Below, piece by piece: positions 22,926 to 64,000 of a stretch of DNA of 64,000 nucleotides (positions are counted from its first letter, which is position 1; the number at the start of each line of letters is the position of its first letter). The position numbers were made by a program, and so were the translations under genes. This DNA comes from Glandiceps talaboti. Lineage: Eukaryota > Hemichordata > Enteropneusta > Spengelidae. The stretch lies in the NCBI RefSeq assembly GCF_964340395.1, contig NC_135566.1, forward strand, positions 3,302,501-3,366,500, written 5' to 3'. The notes beneath the pieces are model-generated. The model was not told the DNA's origin, ran no database searches, and saw only the letters and a list, made by a program, of their open reading frames with translations.

Positions 22926-23126
22926 TAGAAGGGTGCAGAATTGGATTTGAAGTTTACAACCCTGTTTCGAACAAACGCTTGTCATTTGGGCGCCCAATGC
23001 GTAGAATTATGACTATAGCACATATTACATTGCTTGTTTGACGTCAATAGTGTCTTTTGAAAAGTGGCAGTTTACTTAAAGTCTCGTCGACTGATTTCCA
23101 ATATGGCGTCGGTCATTATGCTCATT

Positions 23127-23545
23127 AACATATTCATTTTTTTTTCAAATTACAAAAAAAAAATCATAAAAAATAAAAATGAGGATGTGCTGACTTGAAA
23201 TTAACAAATCTGAGTAAGCTACCCCCTGCGCATCAACACGCCAGATATCAAAGCAATCTAATAAGAGGTTTTCAAGGAGTTGATGAAAATGACATTTTAT
23301 GAAAAAAAATCATAAAAAATTGAAAATGGCACAGATCAACTTGGCATGAACAAATCTGAATAGCCTCCCCCCAGGGAACATGCACACCAAATATCGAAGA
23401 ATTCCGACTGTCACTTATGGAGTAGATAGTAAAAATATAAAAGTTTGACGGACACCTATGATTCACTCTACTCTCTATACCTCAATACCCACCTATACCT
23501 AAAGCTACGCTTTCAGCTTTCGCTGACAGCGGAGCTAATAAAACC
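23127..23545. repeat. Diverged tandem dimer of an interspersed repeat
   Basis: Two units of about 150 bp share ATCATAAAAAAT, then AACAAATCTGA then GCCTCCCCCC/GCTACCCCCT, then AGATATCAAA/AAATATCGAA (first near 23160-23260, second near 23305-23400). The tail reads TTTGACGGACACC and, after a spacer, GCTGACAGCGGAGCTAATA, which looks like the end of a dispersed repeat. Family not recognised. Confidence 0.5.
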
Positions 23546-23870
23546 TCTACATTTCTTCTACACATCGACTGGTATGGTATTATCTACGTGTACATTGTAT
23601 AAAAGTATAAGTAGATGCCCTTTCTTTCATTTCAATTCAATTGTTTCCAGTAGACTAGTTGGCACCAGTAGACTTATTATGTAGTTGGAGGAATTAGATT
23701 ACATATACCGTATGTAGGTTACACAGGCCACAGTATGAAAACGCACACATACCTGCATCAAATTTAGAATGTTAATGAAATAAATGGAAATAATTATGTA
23801 TGCATTTCTGATATTTTTATTGGTCACACAGATCCATTTCAAAACAATAATGATACATATGTATTTTCCT

Positions 23871-24029
<159 letters not shown>

Positions 24030-24796
24030 GTTCATACATGTACATGTACAGTTAATTTAAAGTCAAATAAATTCCAGTATTTTCCATGAGTTTTTTTAAT
24101 CAGTTTTCCAGGAGTATTCAAGTCAACTTTAGTCATTTTCCAGGAGTATTCATGAGTAGAATACATTTTATTTGTCAACACTCCTGATTTTAAATATATA
24201 CTTCTTACCTACCTAATCAACACTTTATGACATTAACATTGATTGTCAGTTGATATATTTTCCACAAATTTGTAGGACTTTATCACATTTTCCAATGAGT
24301 TTCCAGGATCGTATAAAATGCATAAAATTGTACTTTTTGTTTTGTAGTTCCAGCCCATGTAAAAGAGAATCTGTTCAATGTACTGAAATAAGTATAAATG
24401 CAAACATAATTTTTTATATCAAAAATCTTTAAAGGGTCGAATGTACATCATAGAGAAAAATAACTTCTATTTGACTCTGGCTCTCCTTACAAAAATTATG
24501 GTATAGTGAGCGTATAGGAAACTATGTGCTTCTTTAATGGATACAAGATTTCCCTTCAACATGTATTTATGGTTCTCAACCCTGTAAATTTGTTAGATTT
24601 CGCTCTGTTACGATATTGAAGTACACCGATTCTAAACACATTCACTTGTCTAGAGGAAATTAAACATAGTAGAATATGCAATACACGCATCTACAAAACA
24701 GCGTACACTATCTACTCACCATCACCAGAATACATATTCAGAGAGCGACTTACAATATGTCAATATCAGTATAATACTTATAGTTATACATATATG

Positions 24797-24920
24797 TGAC
24801 CAAGGCTAGTTCAGAGATTTGTCTTGGTGTTACTTTCTAAAGAAGCTCTTTCTCTCTCAAGGTGTAGAGTTTCTTGAGGTGGTAACACCAAGACATGTCT
24901 CTAGGCTAGGCCAGACCAAG
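24797..24920. repeat. Foldback, about 120 bp
   Basis: Left arm AAGGCTAGTTCAGAG then GTCTTGGTGTTAC (24804-24833). Right arm is the reverse complement, GTAACACCAAGACA then CTCTAGGCTAGGCC (24883-24912). A short loop with TCTTTCTCTCTC separates them. Confidence 0.75.
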
Positions 24921-26370
24921 GCAAACAAAGCCAATATGTCAAACCATGCCAGTGTTAGTCTTTGACAAACTAGATTATTTTGATATTCTTTTACAGTACA
25001 GTTTCACATTTAAAAGAAATATTGACAGATGTTCTCAGGGGATACCAGCTTTTTCTCAACATAACAGTGGAATTCAGAACTTCAGAAATTCTGATGTCAA
25101 CAACTATACAACACAAACCTGCTTGTCAAATGTCGTTCTATTCTCCTCTATTCTCCGATTATCAAACCAAACAACTTATAAATACTTCGTGACTCAAGGT
25201 GACACTGACAAAACAGGGAATGCACAGGTATTATACTACACAAAAGTGCTGTTCTGAGTGTTGTTTTGTCCACACAAATACCCCGGTATACCAGTCCAGC
25301 ATTTTTGTTTGGGACAGTAAACAAGTAAAATTTCTCAGTGTTTCCCAGTTATTTTACAAGGTATTACCTGCATTCTTTTACAGGCAATATGTAGTTGTAA
25401 AATCTACCTGAGTTCCCAGTCATTTTAAAAGTGTTTCCCACTAAAATTATGCTACAATATGTACAGGAAACTATGTCAATTTTACCACATTTCATATTTC
25501 CTCCTTTCTGTTATCACAGTTCCCAAGCATTAATATAGACACTGTCAAAATGTGAAAATTTGACAACTACATGCCAATTTTACCATACTACTTCTCTTTC
25601 AGAAGTTCCCAAACCAATACACCAAACCATTTATACTGAGTCTACATTTTACACTGTACATACTCATTCTCGCATCATATAAGTAAATAAAAAATTAGTT
25701 CTGAATAAATTATATGAAAACTACTAGTACCTTGCAATGTCTACAGACATCAGAGTTCATCAGCTAACATGTTTGGTACATTTGCAAATAACAACGTCTA
25801 CAAAATGACAGGTTCTATAGCCCATGTCAAATCTTTCTGAAAGTTCATCTAGTTCAAGGCTAAACCATTATTCTCAGTTTGGAAGGGTAGACTAGGAAAG
25901 CTGAGATGTTCTCCTATTATCGTGTTCATTCTCAAAACAAATTTCACTAGCTTTTTTCATAATTCAAATTTTGTAATTCATACTTAATTGCCTTAGTCCT
26001 GTCACTGTCAGTTCAAATGTTTTACAATTTCAAAAAAAGTTTATGTGTGTGTATCTTTCATAAATTATCACAACCTTACCTATCAGAAAAGTGGTATTAC
26101 CCTTGTCTCTATGCCAACCTTTATATAATATACTATTTGAAATGTACTTGGTATCGTGGTGAAATGATGTATTATTAAATCAATACAACTATAGTATGTA
26201 TGGATGCCACACTACAATAAGACCGTTTGTATTGTTAGGACTGTTATCTCTGTACTTTGAAATACATGTACTTTAAGTGACTCAATGACCGTACATTCTA
26301 ATAGTTCTGTGGTTTATGGAAATCCTTGCACTTAAAAATAAGAAATTTTAGCAAGTTTATAAGTTTATGA

Positions 26371-26503
26371 AAGAAAGTGGGAATAAAAGTAATAACAATA
26401 TTTTAACAATTTTTTACTTGTTTATATTAAAAGAAAGTGTGGATAAAAGTAATGCGGTATTTTCAAAAGTTTGTTAGTGAGAAAGTGGGGATAAAAGTAC
26501 TAA
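26371..26503. repeat. Three direct copies of a GAAAGTG(T/G)GGATAAAAGTA block
   Basis: GAAAGTGGGAATAAAAGTA, GAAAGTGTGGATAAAAGTA and GAAAGTGGGGATAAAAGTA begin near 26373, 26433 and 26480 (spacing about 60 and 47). Confidence 0.7.
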
Positions 26504-27163
26504 GTTTGGCAATTTAAATGGAATCATACTTAACCTTAATGTTTGAATTCCATGGTCTTGGATTACTACTATCTTATCTGTTTAGCCATAGGATTATATA
26601 GGATTATGTTTTTGTCAATGACCACCTTCATCTGCAGCACTACCTGGCAACTGTTTTTAATCCTAATCTAACATTGGCCCTTTTAGTACTGTTAACACAC
26701 ATTGAATTAGGAATTATTTTCCTAACATAGTCCTGCACTTTTAACTGCCTTGGAACAGATTTAACAAGGTTAAAAATAAAATCAATATTATTTTATTTCC
26801 ACTGTATTTTTAGTTCAGTGTTTTGTGTTTGCTGAGATATAAGGAAACAAGCACACTTTATGGAGGGGGGAAAAATGGGAAAAATGGGAAAAATGACTGT
26901 CTGGAGGTAATTTTTGTAGGACGGTAACCAGACAAAATAATACTGACCTACATTACAGATGTCATTGGTCATTTTAGGGGACTAACTTATACCAGAATCC
27001 TTCTTTTTACACCAAAATTCCTTAGCTTGATTGAAATTTTATAGATTGCCAATCAAGCAGTAACACTTTTGTTGATGACAATGACACACATACCATGTAT
27101 GTATCTAAAAATGTATGTAGCAGTATATGTGTGTGAGATATACCAGATGGTGATGAGAGCACT

Positions 27164-27420
<257 letters not shown>

Positions 27421-29248
27421 CTGTGTGTACACATTTGTTGTCGAATGCATACATGCAAGTATGTCAGAATTGTATGTCTAGACTGGTTTTGTTGTAATCC
27501 AATCCACATACACATAACTGTGGTAAAATGATACTGAAGATTAGATGACTCACTGTATGCATATATAAGCTTTAGTATTGTATTTCATTGTTGGTACAGT
27601 TGACATGCTTATGAAAATAGTAAGGAAACAGTACAAAAGAACACCATGACAGAAGTACAGACATTGTCAAAAATCTAAAGATTTGCCGCCAGTCAAAATG
27701 AAAGTGGAGCATGACAAACTGATTTCATTAAAAAACATGCCTACAACTTACAAGTACAAATTTTGACAATTTCTGTTTAGGGTATACTGTCTGTATACTG
27801 TCTGTATGTTATTCACACTCTGACTACAGATATATCTCTAGAATTGTCATTTTATGATCTAGAAAACTGTACAACTATTTCGCTTGGTACATGTATGCGA
27901 TACTTAAGCCTCAAAAAGAAAAGTTGATGCCGACTCTTGGGAAATGATTTGCATGCTTTAGTTCTCACGACTGGGCAATACCAGGTACCTGTATGTATAC
28001 AAGTGTTTAGACAAATTTTGCATTAAATTTGCAAAACAAAAGAAATCACAAGGTAGAAATCCGGGATATGTTTGTATTCCCTCATGGCAAGATGTGAGCC
28101 ATGTATACTATCTACACAGGTCTGACAATGTGGTGGCATGGCATTCCTATGTATAATTAACACACTGCACGATAGCATGGATTTCTAACTATGTATGTAC
28201 CAGCAACGTATCACTCGGCATTGTATCTAACACAATGTAGTGACTAAATGTATGTTCACAGAGACACACCATCATCACTTCAATCAGATTATAGCTGTTA
28301 TTATTCTCTGTTGTTGTGGTTTCACATTTAGGGTCCACAGGGAATCATACATTGTAAAACAAATCAAACTGAACAATAACAAGATTGGTAATGAACACAT
28401 TCAGAATATGCACCTTCCATAGCCGAGTACTTAATTTTATTTGAGATTATTTGTCTTCTTGGTAAATGGCAAATGTTAATTACTTCTCAAGTATTGAGTC
28501 CATAATTAAATAGAATCTGGCATGGCTGAGAATTTCATTAAGTTAATTGTCTTTACAATACAAGTACCACATGCTAATTACTCATTAATACATTTACTAA
28601 TTTACAATTAGTCGACTTAAATTACTTCTGTGTTACTCCTGGTGAGACAGCAACTTACATTGTATTTGCCTTCAACCATTTTGAAGAGTTCTATTTTCTT
28701 TGAACTGAACCATTCTACATTTTGTCAAGATGCAAAATTGCCTAAGTCAGTGTATGCATCAATCATGAACGTTGACGACTGGAAGATGAAATGACAATCT
28801 TTTTCCTGAATGCCTTTCACATATGAGATTAGGATTTTTCTTGTTTGGGTTCTAAAATCCTGGTAACAGAGAGTACTAACCCCTACATTTTTCTGCGCCA
28901 TTCTACCACAATGTGGTGGGTGACCCAGGATACTGGGTAGGGGAACATGAGTAGATTATACCTACTTACTACCTATAACAAAGACACTGTAGCCATAGCA
29001 GTATACAACAGAATACAACTGGGTCAAGAGATCTCAATCAAGATATTGATTTGGGGGGACACATGCTTTACACTTTTGACCCTGCTATGTATTTGCAATA
29101 CTTACTAAAAAAGATAGCATACTATGAAAACTACAGAGCCATATCCCTTCTTTTTGTAAATCTTCCCACATGACTGAATAATGTTTAATTATTCCATATT
29201 AAGCAAACCTGCCCTTTTCCAGAGGTATTGGGCATGCGTGTACACCCC

Positions 29249-29282
29249 CCCCCACTCCCACTCCCACTCCCACTCCCACCCC
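29249..29282. repeat. (CCCACT)n C-rich microsatellite
   Basis: A run of C is followed by five CCACTC units. Confidence 0.9.
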
Positions 29283-29808
29283 CTGCCGAATACTTTAATT
29301 GTGTGTGACTTCCACATTGATTTTAGGTTATTTTTTGACTCAGAAGGTATGAAATTGATATTTATTGGCCTCAGAATTGGCTAGAAACTGATATGACCAC
29401 CAACAATAATGCAAGTGTCTATTTCCTTTCTTATGTCTGTAATTATGATTCAAAAGTAATTAGCAACAAATTAATACAACAAAGTACCTGATGACATGAT
29501 TTTGAAAATTTACCCTGAAGACCAAGATCAAAGGTCAATGTCTTAAAAAGATAGCTTGGCCTTGCCCCCTGTATGAGGGTAGACACTTGAATGGAGGCTC
29601 TATGTATTATAAGTTTTGGCGTTATGCAATAAATATGGACTTTTAACTACAAATATGGCTGCCATTCTGTCAAATTTGCATGTCCCAAAAGAATGCAAAG
29701 TGCCGATGTAGCATATGATATATCATCTCTGTGTTTGGTTTGAATGAAATTGGATATAAATGCAGGTCAGGAAAATGATGTATTATGGATGGACCGACAC
29801 AAGCACAC

Positions 29809-29833
29809 ATGGATGGATGGATGGATGGATGGA
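29809..29833. repeat. (GGAT)n microsatellite
   Basis: Six GGAT units; short and perfect. Confidence 0.9.
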
Positions 29834-31242
29834 ACCCATTGTAATGGCACCCCCTTTGGGGAACTAAAAGGGTATTTAGTATATGTCTGAGCCTCTGAGG
29901 TATACACAGTACTACATTGTATGCCGTAACAAAAGAATGAATTATCTCTGGTTACAGGCGAGGATGGAACTTGTAGAAACGTAACTTCTATGAGAGATTG
30001 GACTTTGTTGTTATATGAAAGTAGAATTACAGTATTACCAGTGGCATTGGGCAACTGTTATTATACCTTTAGATCATGTACACAAAAGTGGTTTAATATT
30101 GTCTTTTTCAGCCACCGAAGGGTTAGAAATTAGAAGACAGAAGACTTCTATTTCTGGATGAACACATACCTGTTACAGGGAGAATATAAAAATCGCAAGA
30201 GTGTTCAGTCTCCAGTCACCTTTTGACAGAACAATAGTTTCCATTACATTGTATGTTGTACCCTAACTTTGAAAAGAAACCAAGTGTCTCTCTATGTAAA
30301 TTACCCACATCCTGAAACCTTCCATAATACTCAGGCTGGTCATGTGTTTGATTGTGCTGAATCAGTACTATCATTTCAGATACAATGCATTCCTTACAGT
30401 TTACTTTTTGTTAAGACTACAAATAAATGGTTCCCAAATTCACAAAGCAGACTGCTATATATATACACTTGGGCTGATTACAACAGTGCAATAGACTAAT
30501 TATACAGTATTATGTGCTTTCTTAATTAGAGGCCATGTGTTGCAACTGCATGTTTGTTTTCATTCTTGGTTCCTGCAAGAGCATTTTACCTCATGCTACA
30601 GGGTCAAAATACAACAAGAAGGTTGACTTATTCTCATGTGCCCCTATAGTAATACAAGTGAAGCATGTGGAGCGGCAGTCATGGTGTCGACCAAGAAATT
30701 GAATGTTCATTATTTTTATGATGCTTCTAGGCAGTAATATTCTGTTTATGGTACTGAGAATTTCATGTATTAATATTGGGTTATTTATACATTTGCATTG
30801 TTCTTTGCATGGTAAAAATCCATATTTGTGTTCACGTACCATAGTTGATTGCTTCATTATCATTTCTACCATAGCCAATTGTCTATGATTGTACATGGTT
30901 GACTAGCTCAGCTGGGTTACAGTTGGCATTGGGATCGGTACAATACATATCTATTTCATTTTGAAATGCAAATAATGGTTTAAACCCTGCTGTTGTCTGA
31001 TAGCAACCATCCAGGTCCCCCTAGAGATATCAGGAATCTGATCTCATTACCTAGCAATGTAAATGTTGACCAAGTCTATAGTATTTCATGAATTATGCTA
31101 TAAACAGCGTATATAGACACTGGGACTGATAATAGACAAATAATTAGAATACTAAAGACCATAATATAGATAACAGTTGAAAGGCCCAGCTCAGTTTCAG
31201 ATTATAATGTACTTGTAATAAACTTGTGTCTTGCACTTTGCA

Positions 31243-31365
31243 GAGCTATTGAACAATTTGGTCCAGAACAAATGAATAATCCTATCTTATCCCCATGGCT
31301 TCACAGTGGTAAGATAATTCAAACTAATGCAAAAACCTGGGATTGAAACCCTGGCTTTTTTTTAA
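31243..31365. repeat. Interspersed repeat family 3, copy A (possible tRNA-SINE relic)
   Basis: The order AGAGCTATTGAACAATTTGG, CCCCATGGCTTCACAGTGG, TAAGATAA, AACCTGGGATTGAAACCCTG is shared with 42222-42320. On the minus strand GGGTTTCAATCCC resembles a tRNA B box (GGTTCRANYCC). No clear A box was found. Confidence 0.55.
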
Positions 31366-33874
31366 ACATGATATGAATTTTAAATTGATAAGAGACCAGA
31401 CCTGGATTACACATATGTGTTTTGAGATTGAAATATGTATTACATAAATAACTATATGTAAAGGCATAAAATAACTTCTATGTGATTATGCTGGTAGGCT
31501 AGGAGAAAAATTACTCTATACTACATGTAACGTAATGTAATGTGTGTTCAAAGGGAAATAAAAAGGCGACACTTAAAACAGGTCTTGTCTTTGAACAGAC
31601 AATAATTTTTACAGCCAAAATCAAGAATTACTGTCAAACAATACATTTTCAAAGACTTTTATTTTCACTGGAAAGAGATGTTGGTTGTTGTTCTTGGACC
31701 CATCTTTTTGACTGATTTACAATGGTATGCACGTAACTTATGAATAAAAAGTATTTTCAAGAGATTTTATATTTAGCAAAAACCACACCAGCAAAGACAC
31801 TGAAAATAAATTACAAGTGTTAGTATTTCACAGTATATCATTCCTACCCATCATTGTCAGTCTTCCTAATTTGGCACATGTTAAGTTTATATGCTTTATT
31901 TTATTCAGGTAAAAAATACTTACTTAAAACCTCTAATAAACTATTTTACAGTTTTACTAATATTGACACATGCCCTCATTGGCCTCAATGACAATATAAA
32001 TCATATTCTAGTGGTGTTAATACAGTTGATTGCTATCTGGGGTTTCCTTGAAATTTTATTATTCATATACTTACTTATGTCATCGAATTGTATATGATAT
32101 AGTCCTATACTTAAACCAAATTTTGAATTCTACCAATAAGTAAGTGATGGATAAGCATGGGCTCCAGTATAAAGTACATTTTTGTAGTAGAACCATAGAC
32201 CCTACTAATTACACATATTTTAATCCTGTTTTGTTTGACTTGTAATTTTTTTGTGCATAAATACCTCCTCCTCAACAAGTAGAAGGATTAAATATACATG
32301 AAAACTTACAAATTAACCTTAAAACTAGTAAAAACCTAGCTTATGCCCCTTTAATTTTAAAAGTGTATGAAATATGAAAACAGACTGAAAGTTTAATTTA
32401 AACACTTTATTTTATAGGGCATGTCATAGTGGAGGGTCTATGGGCAAGTGAATATACATTTACCTTATTTCAATTTTTTAGTGTATATATATATCTTGTA
32501 GTTGCTTGTGTTTAAGTTTTGCTACGAGTTCAAAGGTCAAGCATAAAGCAAGGAGGAAGATACTTTCATGGCCCAAATCAGGTTTGTCTGTGTGTACTAA
32601 AAATATAAATAAAAAGAACACTAAAAAGCCACAAAGTTCAGAAAAGAAAAAAAAAAGCAATAAAAAGCAAATAAAATGTGTGATTCAACATCCAAAAATC
32701 TCAACACGGACATTCATTCTTTCTATCTTGGAATTTATTATTCCCCAGCACTGCCCCAATTCTTTGTACAAACACTGGGGACTAAATCAAATTACACTTT
32801 TGGACAAGATTAGATTTATTTATTGATAAAGATAATATTCTTAATGGAGGAATAAACAGAAAAAAGCCAGAATGACACAGAGCCAACTTAATTAGTTTTG
32901 TATCATGGCTTTGCTTTCAATGATTTATTGTTTAGACTGTGAATGGAGACTTGCATATTTCTCAATCCATATTGTCTTTACATGTAAAGAATATTTTAAT
33001 TAAAAAAATCCAATGGGGTAAGGAAATGAGGTTTATCAAAGTTTCTTTAAAAAAAATTAACTCTCAATCTTCATTACCAAAATGAACTACCAAATGTCTG
33101 TATTTTCAGACTGGATTTTTTGCAAACAATACTCTACCCATGAGGCAAACGAACAGCACAAACGGCATTTCATGATTTATCTTGCGAAATACCTGAACAA
33201 CACGATCCTGGTAAAATGATCTTTCGCCCGAGGGGCAACACTGTACAATGCATGGTCTGTAAGCTAGTGGGGTTTAAAATACCGAGGAACCTAGGCAAAG
33301 CACAATGATGAAACTATCCTATCGTACATTGCATGCACCTTCTAATTTGGTTTCATTAAAATCATTCTGGCGCGAATACGAGGATCACGACGTCGATATT
33401 GTTGGATTAAAAGAGTGAAAGGTAGAAGTGAACAATAAAAAATCGATATTTTGATAGCGAACCTACGGGTTGAAAAAAAAAGTTAGGTCTGAAGCTAATT
33501 GTTATTCTGTGTGACAGTACACAACAGAATAACAAAGAGCTGAAGGAGACATAGTTTTGGGGCTTACGTTACGATGATAAAAACACCGTATATTTTCGCA
33601 CCAAATTTCAAATTTCTGTAGCCAATATAACCAAAGTCCCGAGTGATGAGATATGCAGTTTTGTCAAGTAATACGTTGCAATGTCATAGTACAGTCCAAA
33701 GTTTGGCCTTTTGCCGTACTGATGTAATATACATTTTGACGTTGGTTGTATCTTGCATTCGATCTTGAGTGCAGTGAGCAGCGTACGCTGAACTGCACTG
33801 GTCGGCCACGTTCAGGACACCAACACACTGGTAGCCCAAAACGGAAATTTCTCTGCCGTTTGGCTGTATCTCAC

Positions 33875-33941
33875 CTGGTAAATAAGAGTACGAGAAGGAG
33901 ATAAATATATTCTTACATAAATGATCGAACTTTGCACTTAC
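33875..33941 (-). other. Candidate short intron of a divergent transcript, with AG/GTGAG acceptor
   Basis: On the minus strand a strong donor (GTCTG/GTAAGTGC) at 33942/33941 is followed 67 bases later by a pyrimidine-rich acceptor TTATTTACCAG and immediately GTGAGATAC. If used, it would be part of an upstream non-coding exon of a minus-strand gene such as cytospin. The AG/GTGAG juxtaposition also resembles a recursive splice site. A frame of 91 codons follows but shows no homology I recognise. Confidence 0.25.
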
Positions 33942-34274
33942 CAGACACGCTAACGCCAATTATTCATGTTAACTTCTCGGTGAACACCATCCCAGACAGA
34001 TCCCACACACCTTTCTGTAGTTCTCAATCGCGCACCGTTCATTGCGCAGCTCACCTTTAGAACCCACCAACTCGGTCTACAAAAATCCCAATAAGATGAA
34101 CGAATAGTTGTTTACAGCCTTGCGCAACTATGAAATGGACAAAAAAATATGAGACGCTGTTTTCAGTAATATGGTTTGGTTTTGTAACTTGATCTGACCA
34201 CATGGAACCATATAAACTGCTTAGCCATGCATGTTGGTAAACATACATTAGTAATTTTTAGTATCTTAGGGTGT

Positions 34275-34334
34275 CTTAACGAAATGGCGGATCATATTGA
34301 TATACCTGTGTGGTTTGTTACTGTGTATTTATAG
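34275..34334 (+). promoter_or_regulatory. Probable BLTP2 5' leader: YY1-like motif and short upstream ORF
   Basis: GAAATGGCGGAT (34281-34292) resembles the YY1 element AAnATGGCGGC, often found at start sites of housekeeping genes. Its ATG opens a 16-codon upstream ORF (MADHIDIPVWFVTVYL, stop at 34332-34334) that ends 51 bases before the BLTP2 start. The transcription start is not known, so inclusion in the mRNA is inference. Confidence 0.35.
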
Positions 34335-34385
34335 TTTATCCCTGTGTCGCTGATTCTCGTGGATCGTCAGGATCTCCCAACTTTT

Positions 34386-63831
<29,446 letters not shown>

Positions 63832-64000
63832 TGATTGGTTCATTTTATGTAAACTATATGAAACAGTTACAATGATTGGTTCATTTGATATAAATTATAA
63901 GAGAAGGGGACGGATGGGTTCATTTATTAATTCTATATTGAACAAAAGCAAAAGGTACTGTCAGTGTGATTGGTTAATTCAAAATATAACACAGTGTACA

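Noticed and set aside
33684-33959. 91-codon minus-strand frame beside the BLTP2 promoter
   Set aside because: No recognisable family. The sequence crosses a likely donor/acceptor pair, so the frame as a whole is probably not translated.

Overview
This is a stretch of animal nuclear DNA. The genes are split by GT-AG introns, the DNA is AT-rich, and there are many microsatellites and short interspersed repeats. Protein sequences are close to vertebrate orthologues, but introns are short (mostly 0.3-1 kb in the largest gene) and the repeats are not vertebrate families I know. An invertebrate fits best, perhaps a non-vertebrate deuterostome such as a hemichordate, echinoderm or amphioxus. The species cannot be named from the sequence alone.

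Layout: (1) 1-3.4 kb: an orphan candidate 3'-terminal exon (1468-1611, +), a 260 bp palindrome and microsatellites. (2) 3.4-5.5 kb: two tandem intronless genes on + for DUSP11/PIR1-type RNA 5'-triphosphatases; the second lacks eight residues just after the catalytic loop. (3) 5.5-12.8 kb: no recognisable gene; repeats only. (4) 12.8-20.5 kb, minus strand: a complete cytospin (SPECC1/SPECC1L) gene with one 2.8 kb coiled-coil exon and four small exons for the C-terminal calponin-homology domain. (5) 20.5-34.4 kb: no recognisable coding exon; TIR element, foldbacks, microsatellites, and candidate promoter zones near 22.9 kb and 33.9-34.3 kb. (6) 34.4-63.8 kb, plus strand: 46 consecutive exons of the bridge-like lipid-transfer protein BLTP2 (KIAA0100/hobbit/FMP27 family). 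All 46 join in frame for 1,793 codons, and the gene runs off the right edge.

The genes do not form a pathway. DUSP11-like enzymes trim 5'-triphosphate RNA, cytospin links actin and microtubules, and BLTP2 moves lipid at ER-plasma membrane contacts. Cytospin and BLTP2 are divergently transcribed.

The less ordinary signals are in the non-coding DNA. They include: a roughly 320 bp near-palindromic TA-flanked MITE family (eight copies or fragments); two hAT-type MITEs with near-perfect 8 bp target-site duplications, one nested in a SINE; a 59 bp tandem array in a BLTP2 intron in which nearly every unit carries a donor-like and an acceptor-like site; decayed partial duplicates of BLTP2 exons 16 and 17 within introns; and composite microsatellites that recur in the same order and strand. 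I found no operon, CRISPR array, RNA gene or clearly new multi-gene system.
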